A stretch of 64,000 nucleotides of DNA from Tenacibaculum sp. SZ-18. GTDB taxonomy: Bacteria; Bacteroidota; Bacteroidia; Flavobacteriales; Flavobacteriaceae. The stretch lies in assembly GCF_002813915.1 (NCBI RefSeq), contig NZ_CP019335.1, positions 192,888 to 256,887 on the forward strand, read 5' to 3'. The position numbers were made by a program, and so were the translations under genes. Position 1 is the first letter of the stretch. Each line of letters starts with the position of its first letter. Below, piece by piece: positions 24,943 through 34,343 of this stretch. The notes under the pieces are model-generated. The model was given only the letters and a program-made list of their open reading frames with translations. It was not told where the DNA came from and made no database searches.

Positions 24943-25347
24943 ATGGCTTTTTACGAGGGATCAAAAATGCGTATCAAGATTGGTACGAATGAAGTTTATC
25001 ATGAAACAGATGCGACTTTAAATTGGCAAAGAGAGTTTAAGGAGATTGCGTCAAAAGATACAACCGGAGTAGAAAATACTCCAGGAAAAAGTTCTTGGAG
25101 TTTGAGTTCGAATGCGTACGCAAGAAATGCTCCAGGAACAGAGAATGATTTGAAAGCTATTTCAGATGCAGGTCAATCAGGTGTGCTAGTGGATGTTGAG
25201 TTTACTGATGGTGTTGCTGGTAATGTTGTGTTTTCTGGTAAGGCTTACATTGAAAGTTTTTCGGTTAAATCAACAAATGATGAAACTGTAACTTTTGATT
25301 ATTCTTTAAAGGGTAATGGTGTTTTAATGACAGGAATAGCGGTATGA
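24943..25347 (+). CDS. major tail tube protein
   Basis: 134 residues. TP901-1/gpV-like tail tube organisation: start MAFYEGSKMRIKIGTNEVYH, TLNWQREFKEIASKDTTG, and the beta-rich GNVVFSGKAYIESFSVKST end. Located between tail completion and chaperone genes as expected. Confidence 0.85.
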   Translation: MAFYEGSKMRIKIGTNEVYHETDATLNWQREFKEIASKDTTGVENTPGKSSWSLSSNAYARNAPGTENDLKAISDAGQSGVLVDVEFTDGVAGNVVFSGKAYIESFSVKSTNDETVTFDYSLKGNGVLMTGIAV

Positions 25348-25688
25348 TCAAGGTAAAAGTTTTAGGTAAAAGTTACGGTTTAAAGTTTGGGTATGGAGCT
25401 TTAAGAAATGTTTGCCAGCATTATGGGTATAATAAAGTATCCGGTTATGATAAATTGGTTAAAGAGTTAAAGCTTGATAAAATGGATGATCCTTCTTTTG
25501 AGCAGTTAGATTTCATTGGAAATTTAATTATCTCAGGAATTAAAAGCCATACTCCAGATGTACAAGTTAATTCTGATGATGTTATTACAAGTGTTTTAAA
25601 GTCAGATATTGATATATCTATAGTAATGAGAGAGTTTTCAAGTTCGTTGCCAAACAATAAAGTAGAACCAAAGAAAGGGGGAAAGTAA
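25344..25688 (+). CDS. tail assembly chaperone G (pre-frameshift product)
   Basis: 114 residues, coupled to the tail tube gene by ATGA-type overlap. Positioned between tail tube and tape measure like lambda gpG. Its last codons are G-GGA-AAG-TAA, which embed the slippery heptamer, so a minority of ribosomes should continue into the next frame. Chaperones coat the tape measure during tail assembly. Confidence 0.85.
   Translation: MIKVKVLGKSYGLKFGYGALRNVCQHYGYNKVSGYDKLVKELKLDKMDDPSFEQLDFIGNLIISGIKSHTPDVQVNSDDVITSVLKSDIDISIVMREFSSSLPNNKVEPKKGGK
25679..25685 (+). promoter_or_regulatory. programmed -1 frameshift heptamer GGGAAAG
   Basis: In-frame X-XXY-YYZ arrangement G-GGA-AAG immediately before TAA. 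Slipping by -1 reads GGG AAA GTA AAA GTC and opens a 122-codon extension up to 26053. Phage lambda G/GT uses the same heptamer. GTCGGATCG...CGATCCGAC downstream (25691-25727) can form a stimulating hairpin. Confidence 0.85.
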
Positions 25689-26053
25689 AAGTCGGATCGG
25701 ATGCAACGAATATATTCGATCCGACATTTGATGAATTAGAAATTTTGGCTTGTGGTGAATTAGGTTTATCTATTGATTATTTCTACTCTTTAACACCACG
25801 CCAGTTTGCAAATATTTTGATTGGTTATCGTCGTAAAGAAGAAATCAAAGAAAAAGGAGAATGGCAAAGAACAAGGTTATCGATTTTTTACTGTTTGTTG
25901 CCACATACAGATAAAAAGGATTTTTCTCTAAAAGATGTTTTTGAGTTGCCGTGGGATGAAGAAGAGCCTACACACATAGAAAGAAAGGTTAATACAAAAA
26001 AAGAGTTACAAGAGTATTTTAATAATCTAAAAAAAGAAACTTTCAATGGCTAG
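25685..26053 (+). CDS. tail assembly chaperone T region (translated by -1 frameshift)
   Basis: 122 codons in the -1 frame with no good start codon of its own near the beginning (the first candidate is TTG 25745), ending 8 bp inside the tape measure gene. Contains SLTPRQFANILIGYRRKEE, a helical segment common to GT-type C-terminal parts. Best read as the C-terminal half of a G-T fusion starting at 25344. Confidence 0.8.
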   Translation, partial: VKVGSDATNIFDPTFDELEILACGELGLSIDYFYSLTPRQFANILIGYRRKEEIKEKGEWQRTRLSIFYCLLPHTDKKDFSLKDVFELPWDEEEPTHIERKVNTKKELQEYFNNLKKETFNG

Positions 26054-28202
26054 TTTAGCTAATGTAAATATAAAGTTTACCGCTGATTTAAAAGGGTTTT
26101 CGTCTCAAATGCAAAATGTCAATAGACAGATGCAAAAGGTGGGAAAGAATTTGCAAAAAATTGGTGCTCAATTATCTGTTGGGGTAACAGCTCCTTTTAT
26201 TGCTTTTTCCGCACTTTCATTAAAAAATTGGGATAAACAAGTTAAAGCGATAGCTCAGGTAGAAACTGGATTAAGAACAACAGGAAATGCTGTTGGTTTT
26301 ACTTCAAATGAGTTGCAAAAAATGGCTTCTAGTTTACAAAGCAACACTCTTTTTGGAGATGAAGAAATTTTGCAAAATGTTACAGCTCAATTATTAACTT
26401 TTACAAATATTGCAGGTCAGCAATTCGATAGAACTCAACAAGCCGCATTAGATTTAGCAACTAGGTTAGATGGTGATTTAAAGTCAGCTTCTATTCAATT
26501 GGGTAAGGCGTTGAATGATCCTGTTGCTAATTTGTCAGCTTTAAGTCGTTCCGGGATACAGTTTTCGGAAGAACAGAAATCTACAATAAATACACTTGTA
26601 GAAACAAATAGATTAGCTGAAGCTCAAACTATTATTCTTAATGAATTAGAAAAACAATATGGAGGGAGTGCTGCTGCTGCTGCAAAAGCAGGAACAGGTC
26701 CTTTAACTCAGTTAAAAAACAGTATTGGAGATTTATCCGAGGAGTTTGGTGCAATTATAGCGGAAGCTATTATTCCTTTTGTGGAGACCATAAAGGGCTT
26801 GGTTTCTGGGTTTCAAAATTTATCTCCTGAAACAAAGAAGTTTATAGTTATTTTAGGAGGTGTAGCTGCCGCTGTGGGTCCATTATTAGCTCTTGCGGGA
26901 ACTATTTTACCTGCTATTTCAACTGGTTTTACTTTATTGACTGGTCCAATAGGATTGGTAGTCGCTGGTTTAACTGCAATTGGAGTAATAGTTTATAAAA
27001 ATTGGTCACCTATTAGGGAAGTGTTAGTTGATATTGCTAACTATTTCATTGACTTGTATAATGAAAGTTCTTTATTCAGAGCTGGGGTTGAAAGCGTTGT
27101 TCTAGTCTTCAGGAATATGTGGTCAGTAGCGAAATTTGCTTTCTCGTCAATCTCAAGTTTAGTAAAGGGTTTTATTGCTTCTTTCGTTAGTAGGTTTAAA
27201 CTTATTGGAAGAATATTCAAGGCTGTATTCACTGGATCATTCAAGGAAATTCCAAAAATAGTATCAAAATACAAAGATGAAACTCGGAAGGGAGTTTCTG
27301 GTGTTGGAGAGTCGTTAAAAGAAGATTGGTCGAAGTTAATGAGTGATGTTGGGAATAATACAAAAAAGGCCTTTGAAAATGTTGGTAATCGATCAAAAAT
27401 TAAACTATTAAAGTCTAACATTGATACGACTGAGATAATTGAAAAAGTAAATGAGATTAGTCCATTAAATATACCGGTTAAATTAGGTGTAAATGGTTCT
27501 AAAAATAAAGTTCGTGGAGTTTTAGATGATAAGCGAAATGGTGAAGGGAAGATTGCTCAGATTCCTGATTTAGGTATAGTTGAGGGTGTAAAACAAGAAA
27601 GAGAAGAGTTGGAAACTGAATTAAGGTCGGTTAATGACAGTTTTATTGATTTTTCAACTGAGATTTCTGATACAATTTCTGTTGCTTCAGCTTCTGTTTT
27701 AGAGAATTTCGGAGTTATGATTGCGGGATTGTTTGATGGTTCTGTAAGTATGGGAGATGTTGCTGGTTTGTTGCTTAAAACTGTTGGAGATATAGCCGTT
27801 CAATTAGGGAAAGCCGCAATAAAAATTGGTGTTGGAATGCTAGCGATAAAAGCGGCCTTTACAAATCCTTTTACAGCTATTGCTGCGGGTGTAGCTTTGG
27901 TTGCAATTGGAAGTTTGATTGGTAGTATTGCGACTAACTTTTCTGGTGGAGATGGTGGTTCATCACCAAGGCCTTTTGCAAATGGGGGTATAGTTTACGG
28001 TCCGACAAATGCTTTGATAGGAGAGTATGCTGGAGCAAGTAATAATCCAGAGGTTGTTGCTCCATTGAATAAGTTAAAGGATTTGATAACTCCAGCTGGA
28101 CAGGCATTAGATATTGTTTTGGGAGGAAGGATAACAGCTGATGCAGGAAAGTTGCAGTTTGTTCTAGATAAGTATAATTCAAGAAAATCTAGAACGAAGT
28201 AA
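26046..28202 (+). CDS. tail tape measure protein
   Basis: 718 residues, the start overlapping the chaperone by 8 bp. N-terminal NVNRQMQKVGKNLQKIGAQL coiled coil, TMP repeat-like core with ATRLDGDLKSASIQLGKALN, hydrophobic central part and Gly/Ala-rich C-terminus with FANGGIVYGPTNALIGEYA. Sets tail length; a rough estimate from 718 residues is a tail near 100 nm. Confidence 0.92.
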   Translation: MASLANVNIKFTADLKGFSSQMQNVNRQMQKVGKNLQKIGAQLSVGVTAPFIAFSALSLKNWDKQVKAIAQVETGLRTTGNAVGFTSNELQKMASSLQSNTLFGDEEILQNVTAQLLTFTNIAGQQFDRTQQAALDLATRLDGDLKSASIQLGKALNDPVANLSALSRSGIQFSEEQKSTINTLVETNRLAEAQTIILNELEKQYGGSAAAAAKAGTGPLTQLKNSIGDLSEEFGAIIAEAIIPFVETIKGLVSGFQNLSPETKKFIVILGGVAAAVGPLLALAGTILPAISTGFTLLTGPIGLVVAGLTAIGVIVYKNWSPIREVLVDIANYFIDLYNESSLFRAGVESVVLVFRNMWSVAKFAFSSISSLVKGFIASFVSRFKLIGRIFKAVFTGSFKEIPKIVSKYKDETRKGVSGVGESLKEDWSKLMSDVGNNTKKAFENVGNRSKIKLLKSNIDTTEIIEKVNEISPLNIPVKLGVNGSKNKVRGVLDDKRNGEGKIAQIPDLGIVEGVKQEREELETELRSVNDSFIDFSTEISDTISVASASVLENFGVMIAGLFDGSVSMGDVAGLLLKTVGDIAVQLGKAAIKIGVGMLAIKAAFTNPFTAIAAGVALVAIGSLIGSIATNFSGGDGGSSPRPFANGGIVYGPTNALIGEYAGASNNPEVVAPLNKLKDLITPAGQALDIVLGGRITADAGKLQFVLDKYNSRKSRTK

Positions 28203-31168
28203 TGAGTGTATTCTACGATATAAAGATAATAGATGCAAAGGGCAATGGACGTGAATTGTCTTATGAGAAAACTGAACAGGGCTCACCTAAGTTAATTTAC
28301 AATGGTTCTGACTCAAAGTTTCACAATCTAATTACTTCAGAACTCCAATTTAATATGTTAGTTCCAGTTAATGATGAAGCGTATTTCTTTCATCTGTTTA
28401 CTGGTAGTGAAACTAGATTTAAAGTGATAGTTGAAACTCGAAATGAAAATGATCAAGTTGAGTTATTTTGGGAAGGTTTTTTGCTTCCTGAACAATTTTC
28501 TGAGCCTTATGATCATAGCGGTTTTTTTGTTGATTTTATTGCTTCTGATGGTATAGCTCGTTTAAAAAGAAAGTATTTGCAAGATTCTTTTTACGAAGAA
28601 CGAAAATCAGTTATTGAGATTTTAATTGCTTGTCTGAATCAAACAGGATTGTTTTTAGATGTCTGGTTTGCTCCTGCAATTCAGCAACTGTTCTTTGAGT
28701 TGAATTATAATGATCTCATTGTAGATACTTCAGTTTATATGGACTCAGGAAGAAAGAAAAGGACTTATGATATTCTTAGCGACTTATTGGTAAGTATTGG
28801 GTGTAAGTTGTTTCAGTATCTTGGCAAATGGGTTGTTATTGGTTTAAATGAGTTTGCTCATGATGAAATTGAGTTTTTTGTTTATAGTAATAAATATTTA
28901 CAATCGATAGTGTACGAGGGCAAAAGTACATTTGTAAGAAATAAGAAGTTTGTTAAGTTTTATAGTGAACAGATGATTTCAATAGAGCCTTTGCTTAATG
29001 AAGTAGTGGTTAATTGGGATTCAGATAAATCAAAACATATAATTCCTAAAGATAATGCTCTTGCTTTTCCTTTAAATTTTGATTCTGATGTAAATGATAG
29101 AACTCCTAAGTATTGGACTTTAATATCAAATTCATCTATAGATTTTTCAGTGTTATTGTCTTTTTATGACGCTGATTTTGATTATTCTAAACTAAATTTC
29201 ACTAATGATTTTATAGGGTTAAGTGCTACCCCGAATACGGGGAAAGATTTTATAGGTCCTAATTTAGTTTTTAGAGATTTTGTTTCGAGTAAAACAGATT
29301 TAGAGAATAATTATGCCACTTTAGTAAAGTCATATTATGTTGAAGGCTCAGATGATTTAAATAGATATGCAACTCTATCAATTGATTTTGAATATTCTCC
29401 GGTGGAGGATGATTCGTTGTCTGAAAATATCAAAGAAGGGTCTTATGATGACATTTTTTACTTTGCTATTACTAGGAAAAGTTTCAAAAACTCCAGTATT
29501 GTTGAGGAAGAAATTGTTCTAAGTAATCTTGAGTATGTAGATATTCCTAAAGGGATTTATGATTTTAAGTTAACAGCCCAAAGTTCTTCTCAGATAAAAG
29601 GCGAATTGAAAATCGATAAAATTATTTTAAAGGAAACGGGTTGGTATAATATAAGATTGTTTCCTGCTGTTGAAAAACCTGTTTTAAATACGGTTTATTT
29701 AGGATTAGGTTTAGTTTTTACAAAATGTGATTTCACTTTAAATCATCAAGGGGAAGCTGGTTATTCTTTGAATAGAGGTTTAGCTTTTACAACAATATAT
29801 GAAGAAGAATTGTTTCACTCAGCTGCTGTTGACTCTTTCTCTAAGAGAAGATTTGACTTTTCTGATTCTATAACGAGTCAAATTATTAATTCTACTTTAT
29901 TTCCGGTTAATATTTCTTTGATACCAAGTTCTTTTGTTTTAAAAGAAGTTGAGTATCTCGGTAATCCTTTTGTTGAATTGTTGTTTATGAAAATTTCAAA
30001 GAAGGATTTTAACTATTTGAATAATGGTTTTAAGTTGTATGTTAAAAAAACTGATTCACTTAACTATGAAAAGGTTAATGAGTTGAATTATTCGGTTGTA
30101 TATGATTCAGAATATGGAGGTGAGTGTATTGTTCAGCAAAAGTATCTTACTGCCAATTCACAAGATGTTTTTATAGAGGAAGGAGATTTATTAGAGATAC
30201 GTTTGGATTCTGAGGTTTATAATTATTCAGATTATCATTTGGGTAGATGGAAGTTATCAACTGACGAGGAAGTTTCCTCTTATTTGGATGTTTTTGCAAA
30301 AATGTATTTGAAATTGCAAAATGAAATTAACGTGAAAATGAGTGGTGTGTGTCAAGGCTTATTTTCTCCTATTGATATAATCAGGTTTAATTATCAGGGC
30401 TTACGTGATTATAATATAGAAAATCTTACGCTTGATTTAACAGGAAATCAAACCGAGTTGGTTCTAGTTGAAAAGAAAATAGGAGAAATTTCAGATTCGG
30501 TTGACTATGATTTTGAAATTCCTGATGGAGGTGGTGTTAATGATGTTAGCATTGTTATATCGACCAAGTTTTTATCTCCGACTTCCTTTGGTGCATATGT
30601 GTATTTTTTAGAAACAAGTTACACTATTACAGGTATTAATCAGGTAAATGCAATGTTGTTTTTAAGAAAACTTGAGAATTATGTTAGTTCTTCAAGTTTT
30701 AATTATGAAGGAACTGAAGAGGCTTTTCCTATTTCACATAGTAATGGTAGTACAATAAAGTCTTTCGGTGTTAATATTCAGCCTGAGGAGGAAGGGTGGT
30801 ATGAAATTGAGTTGAAACAAGGGGAGTATTTTTCGAACAGACAATATGTTCATGTTGTTTCAACTAGTGAGGAAGAAGTTCAGTCTAAAATTGCAATTAC
30901 AAAAGTTGATATTGGTGACCCTTTGAATGTTCAGGGGAAATATTTAGTTAGTTACGAGGATGGTTATGCGCCCGTTAATCTGCAACAAATCGTTCAGAAG
31001 TTTAATATTAGTACTCAAACATTAGAAGGGGCCAAGATTATAAAAAATTTGAGTTTGTCGGACTCTGAATTTAGTATTGAATTTCCTTCGTCAGGATCTT
31101 GGATAGTATTTGTTCAATCGAACGAAGAAAAGTCAAATGAATTAAGTTGGTTGTCAATACAAGTATAG
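28202..31168 (+). CDS. large baseplate/tail tip protein
   Basis: 988 residues, the start overlapping the tape measure stop (TAATG). N-terminal part (about 1-260) resembles the distal-tail hub proteins of Bacteroidota siphoviruses, with DFIASDGIARLKRKYL; the rest is beta-rich with two Ig-like or carbohydrate-binding-like stretches toward the end. Likely tail tip/receptor-binding scaffold. Family name not assigned. Confidence 0.75.
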   Translation: MSVFYDIKIIDAKGNGRELSYEKTEQGSPKLIYNGSDSKFHNLITSELQFNMLVPVNDEAYFFHLFTGSETRFKVIVETRNENDQVELFWEGFLLPEQFSEPYDHSGFFVDFIASDGIARLKRKYLQDSFYEERKSVIEILIACLNQTGLFLDVWFAPAIQQLFFELNYNDLIVDTSVYMDSGRKKRTYDILSDLLVSIGCKLFQYLGKWVVIGLNEFAHDEIEFFVYSNKYLQSIVYEGKSTFVRNKKFVKFYSEQMISIEPLLNEVVVNWDSDKSKHIIPKDNALAFPLNFDSDVNDRTPKYWTLISNSSIDFSVLLSFYDADFDYSKLNFTNDFIGLSATPNTGKDFIGPNLVFRDFVSSKTDLENNYATLVKSYYVEGSDDLNRYATLSIDFEYSPVEDDSLSENIKEGSYDDIFYFAITRKSFKNSSIVEEEIVLSNLEYVDIPKGIYDFKLTAQSSSQIKGELKIDKIILKETGWYNIRLFPAVEKPVLNTVYLGLGLVFTKCDFTLNHQGEAGYSLNRGLAFTTIYEEELFHSAAVDSFSKRRFDFSDSITSQIINSTLFPVNISLIPSSFVLKEVEYLGNPFVELLFMKISKKDFNYLNNGFKLYVKKTDSLNYEKVNELNYSVVYDSEYGGECIVQQKYLTANSQDVFIEEGDLLEIRLDSEVYNYSDYHLGRWKLSTDEEVSSYLDVFAKMYLKLQNEINVKMSGVCQGLFSPIDIIRFNYQGLRDYNIENLTLDLTGNQTELVLVEKKIGEISDSVDYDFEIPDGGGVNDVSIVISTKFLSPTSFGAYVYFLETSYTITGINQVNAMLFLRKLENYVSSSSFNYEGTEEAFPISHSNGSTIKSFGVNIQPEEEGWYEIELKQGEYFSNRQYVHVVSTSEEEVQSKIAITKVDIGDPLNVQGKYLVSYEDGYAPVNLQQIVQKFNISTQTLEGAKIIKNLSLSDSEFSIEFPSSGSWIVFVQSNEEKSNELSWLSIQV

Positions 31169-31170
31169 AT

Positions 31171-31317
31171 ATGAATACGGAAAAGATAATTCATCGTTTT
31201 GTTTTCGAACAAAACTCAAACTATGTTGATCCTAATGAAGGAAGAGGGGTTTTTACTTTAGATAGTACTAGACATTTTTTAAGTGATGATACATGGTTTT
31301 TAAGTGAAGAAAAATAA
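31171..31317 (+). CDS. small hypothetical tail-region protein (48 aa)
   Basis: ATG 31171 to TAA 31317, 2 bp after the baseplate gene. Starts MNTEKIIHRFVFEQNSNYVD. No family recognised, but tight packing suggests it is real. Confidence 0.5.
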   Translation: MNTEKIIHRFVFEQNSNYVDPNEGRGVFTLDSTRHFLSDDTWFLSEEK

Positions 31318-31327
31318 TTTTTAGGAA

Positions 31328-31801
31328 ATGAAAAAATTTAATCTTGGTACAGGGGTAAATAATCAGTCAGGAGATGATGGGAAGACGGTTGGAAATAAAT
31401 TGAATCAGAATTTTCTGGAAATTATTTTGGCTTGTTTTGGTCAGAACTTATGGGATGGTTCAGATGAAAGATTGATTGATATGTCATTGTTAAAAACAAC
31501 AACTAAAAAATCTCTATTAGAGGCAATTAATGAGTTAAGTGAGAAAGGTGTTAAAAAGATTCTTTTAGGTGATTTAATTATGGGTGAATCAGTTGAGTAT
31601 GACTTGCCAGAGAATTCTTTGTTAATGGCTATTGATTTTTCAGGTTCTGGTTATCTAAAAACAGGCAGTAATAGTGGTAAAGAAGATTATGGTAGTATTC
31701 AAGGAGAAGGGGTTTTGAATTTTGGATTTTTAAAAATACCAAAAATTTGGTTGGAAGCAGATTCTGATGGTTCAGTTGAAATAATAGTGTTTAAAAAGTA
31801 A
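31328..31801 (+). CDS. hypothetical tail-associated protein (157 aa)
   Basis: N-terminal KFNLGTGVNNQSGDDGKTVG and NKLNQNFLEIILACF suggest a short tail-fibre attachment segment; beta-rich C-terminus. Start preceded by TTTTAGGAA, the same 9 bases as before the next gene, perhaps a shared translation signal. Confidence 0.6.
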   Translation: MKKFNLGTGVNNQSGDDGKTVGNKLNQNFLEIILACFGQNLWDGSDERLIDMSLLKTTTKKSLLEAINELSEKGVKKILLGDLIMGESVEYDLPENSLLMAIDFSGSGYLKTGSNSGKEDYGSIQGEGVLNFGFLKIPKIWLEADSDGSVEIIVFKK

Positions 31802-31824
31802 TTTATTATAAAATGTTTTAGGAA

Positions 31825-32097
31825 ATGGAAGTTTTAGGTGTTAGTCAAGCTTGGTATGTCGAAAAAACGGATGCTAAAGGGCGGGCATATTTTGGAATGA
31901 AGGGAGATGAAATTGTGTTGTCAATACATCTTTCAGAGAAATCAAATGTTATAGTTAAAAGGGTTGAAGATGGGTGTGAGTCCGTTTATGTTTCCGCAGA
32001 GGAAGTTACAGAATTAAGTTTAGGTTATGTTAAAAGTAAATGTTTGTTTGTAGAGACGAATCCAGAAAGTGAAGTAAGGTTATTAATTTTAAAGTAA
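31825..32097 (+). CDS. hypothetical tail-associated protein (90 aa)
   Basis: Beta-rich small protein, same TTTTAGGAA in front of its ATG as the previous gene. No family recognised. Confidence 0.55.
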   Translation: MEVLGVSQAWYVEKTDAKGRAYFGMKGDEIVLSIHLSEKSNVIVKRVEDGCESVYVSAEEVTELSLGYVKSKCLFVETNPESEVRLLILK

Positions 32098-32102
32098 AAA
32101 GT

Positions 32103-33041
32103 ATGAAAAAGTGTTTTTCAATTTTAATGTTAGTTTTTTCAGTATTATTCTCTTATTCTCAAAGAAATGATAAGATTACAACTGGAGACTTACAGATTAA
32201 GAATTTAAGAGTAGGAGCAGATAGTGATAGTTTAGTCGTTATAAATGATAAAGGGGATATTCGTTACCTTCCAAAGGTAAGTTTTGTAGATAAGGTAATT
32301 CAAGATTTGGGAGTAGTTGTCCGAAATATTTCGGGAGGAAATAATTTTATTGTTGATGATAGTGATCCTTCGGCCCCAAATATAATTGGAGTAGAAGGTG
32401 TGTATAGTGATGGTTTGGTTTCTGAAGGGGAGATTAAAGTATTTATTGGTGATCCTAACGGACAGGGCGGGGAAACGTATTTTAAGTTAAATGATGAGGA
32501 AGAGTATATTAAAATGAAGGCTACTGAATTTGAGTTTGACGGTCTTTTAACTTCTAATATGGCAAACCATGTTATTAATCTTAACGGCGATAATACTTTA
32601 ACAACTGCTGGTTGGGTTAAGTCGTATTTTTCCAATATATATGAAGATGAGACTTCTTTTAATCCTGTTTTGGTTGATAGTGGTGGTGGCTATTCTTATA
32701 ATGTATCAACAACTAATGGGGTGTATTATAGGGTAGGTAATATTGTTTATTTTACGATTTCTTTTGTTGGTATTGGAGGAAATGGTTCGCCATCTGGTGA
32801 TCTAAGAATTAATAATATGCCTTATTTAAAGTCTGGTTCTTTAGAGAGTGTATCTATATTAAATATAAGAAATACTGGTTTGTCTCAAGAGAGTGAATTA
32901 TTCGTTCCAAGAGTAACTGATAATTACATCTACTTTCAGAATAAAGAGGACGCTAGTTCTTTAGGAGCTCCAGCTTATTCAGGTAATGGAGTTTTAACAA
33001 TTTCTGGTTATTATAGTGTTAATCAATTCAGTATAAATTAA
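32103..33041 (+). CDS. tail fibre-like protein with N-terminal signal-like segment
   Basis: 312 residues. MKKCFSILMLVFSVLFSYSQ looks like an export signal, odd for a virion protein; then TGDLQIKNLRVGADSDSLVVI, a typical start of Bacteroidota fibre-type repeats, and a Gly/Ser-rich beta C-terminus. Either a fibre/adhesin that keeps a host-derived leader or an exported lysogenic product. Confidence 0.6.
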   Translation: MKKCFSILMLVFSVLFSYSQRNDKITTGDLQIKNLRVGADSDSLVVINDKGDIRYLPKVSFVDKVIQDLGVVVRNISGGNNFIVDDSDPSAPNIIGVEGVYSDGLVSEGEIKVFIGDPNGQGGETYFKLNDEEEYIKMKATEFEFDGLLTSNMANHVINLNGDNTLTTAGWVKSYFSNIYEDETSFNPVLVDSGGGYSYNVSTTNGVYYRVGNIVYFTISFVGIGGNGSPSGDLRINNMPYLKSGSLESVSILNIRNTGLSQESELFVPRVTDNYIYFQNKEDASSLGAPAYSGNGVLTISGYYSVNQFSIN

Positions 33042-33053
33042 ATTCTGTTGAAT

Positions 33054-33359
33054 ATGGCTAGTTGGAGTTATACTGAGTTAGTTGATTCTGTTATAAGTAA
33101 TATCAATGTAATGATAGTTCTGTTAGTTATTACTTCAGGATGGTTTGTGCATAAAGTTCCTATTGTCTTTGTGAAGAGTAAAACTTTGAAAATAATAGTT
33201 TTTAGCTTAATTGTTACTATACCTTATGCTATTAGTTTAAAGGTTGGTTTGGGAAAATATATTGCTAGTTACTGGATTGCTTTTGGTTTTCATACTACTA
33301 TTTTAAAGTTCCTGGAGCGTTATATAAAGTCTAAAATGATTAATGAAAATGATGGATGA
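33054..33359 (+). CDS. three-TM holin candidate
   Basis: 101 residues from ATG 33054. Hydrophobic segments near 19-37, 46-67 and 73-90; charged C-terminus. Small late gene at the end of the structural cluster. Holin function is inferred from topology and place only. Confidence 0.55.
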   Translation: MASWSYTELVDSVISNINVMIVLLVITSGWFVHKVPIVFVKSKTLKIIVFSLIVTIPYAISLKVGLGKYIASYWIAFGFHTTILKFLERYIKSKMINENDG

Positions 33360-34017
33360 TAAGACAATAGAGTTCTTTGAGCTTTTGTTAAAATTAATTG
33401 GTGTTTTGGCACCAATTTTTTTTGGTTATTATAAATATATAACCGACAGAAAAGATAGGAAGCAAAAAGAAGAGATTAAATTATTGAAAAATGACAATAA
33501 AGTAATTAAAGAGGGTGCTTATATGTTGTCAAATCTTATGAAACTAAACCTGTATGATGAACTTTCGAATATTAATAAGAAGATCTACAGTAGAACTAAG
33601 GCAATGAGATTTATCGTGTTTGTTGCTGTTAATGGGAAAACTTCACCGAATACTGTATATGCTGTTTTTGGTCATAGAAAAGATGATCCAGATGTTGACA
33701 AAAAATACAAAGGAGTAGAAGTAGATTCTGATTATGTTCTACGACTAAAAGAACTAGAAAATAAGGGTAGTTTGATAATAGAGACCTTATCTATGCCTAA
33801 GGGAATGTTGAAAGATATTTATTATGAGCAATTGATTACATATTCTTATTTGAAGTTTATAAAACGTTATTCGTTATCTGAAGAAGATGATGCTTTGGTT
33901 TATTGTAGTGTTGCAACAGATTTGGATGAGGGGTTTGTTTCAATGGAGACAACCGAGATAGATCTTTTGATCAGTAGTGAAATAAAACCATTAATAGATA
34001 AAATTATAACTGTTTAA
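33343..34017 (+). CDS. late membrane-anchored hypothetical protein
   Basis: 224 residues; the start overlaps the holin candidate by 17 bp. N-terminal TM at about 13-33, Lys-rich coiled segment, then an alpha/beta soluble domain. Coupled to the holin candidate, so may be its partner. No family recognised. Last gene before attR. Confidence 0.6.
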   Translation: MKMMDDKTIEFFELLLKLIGVLAPIFFGYYKYITDRKDRKQKEEIKLLKNDNKVIKEGAYMLSNLMKLNLYDELSNINKKIYSRTKAMRFIVFVAVNGKTSPNTVYAVFGHRKDDPDVDKKYKGVEVDSDYVLRLKELENKGSLIIETLSMPKGMLKDIYYEQLITYSYLKFIKRYSLSEEDDALVYCSVATDLDEGFVSMETTEIDLLISSEIKPLIDKIITV

Positions 34018-34173
34018 AGTTATCTATTAGAAATTTCAACCATTTATATTAAATTGCAGATGTTAACAACGTGCCTTAAATCGTACACTATTTTAACAGT
34101 TTTTATTAGTGGGTTGTTTACTTTAAGTCAATAAAATAAGGGCTCAAAGTAAATGATTGGTTTAATCTTCGAA

Positions 34174-34220
34174 CTCATAACCCGAAGGTCGCAGGTTCGA
34201 GTCCTGCTCCCGCTACTAAG
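34174..34220 (+). repeat. attR: 47-bp direct repeat
   Basis: Exact copy of 636-682 (3' part of tRNA-fMet). The 5' half of a tRNA is missing here, so this is not a second tRNA gene. Confidence 0.93.
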
Positions 34221-34223
34221 TTG

Positions 34224-34258
34224 AACAAAACCCTTTTGAAAACAAGGGTTTTGTTAGT
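34224..34258 (+). terminator. intrinsic terminator following attR
   Basis: AACAAAACCCTT-TTGAAAAC-AAGGGTTTTGTT, a 12-bp perfect stem. Before prophage insertion this sat right behind the tRNA and was probably its terminator, or that of an element integrated earlier. Confidence 0.65.
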
Positions 34259-34343
34259 TTATAGCGGTATTAACGCCGCAAATTCGCCGCAAATTGATGT
34301 TTAACTTTTTACAACAGTTTTTTAAACCTGATGTAAAAAAAAA

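Larger units (their letters stand above)
636..34220 (+). mobile_element. temperate siphovirus prophage integrated in tRNA-fMet
   Basis: About 33.6 kb between two copies of a 47-bp direct repeat. Contains a tyrosine integrase next to attL, a divergently controlled repressor/early region, replication genes, HNH and terminase genes, an HK97-type portal, protease and capsid, head-tail connectors, a frameshifted tail chaperone, tape measure, baseplate and lysis candidates. All structural frames look open, so the phage may be functional. The left accessory region also carries an integron-like cassette array (3994-8357). Confidence 0.92.

Noticed and set aside
27041..28182. Minus-strand open frames within the tape measure gene
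   Set aside because: Reverse-strand shadows of a well-supported gene with its usual codon pattern.
34174..34220. A second tRNA-Met gene at attR
   Set aside because: The sequence 5' of the anticodon loop does not form D or acceptor arms; only the 3' half is there.
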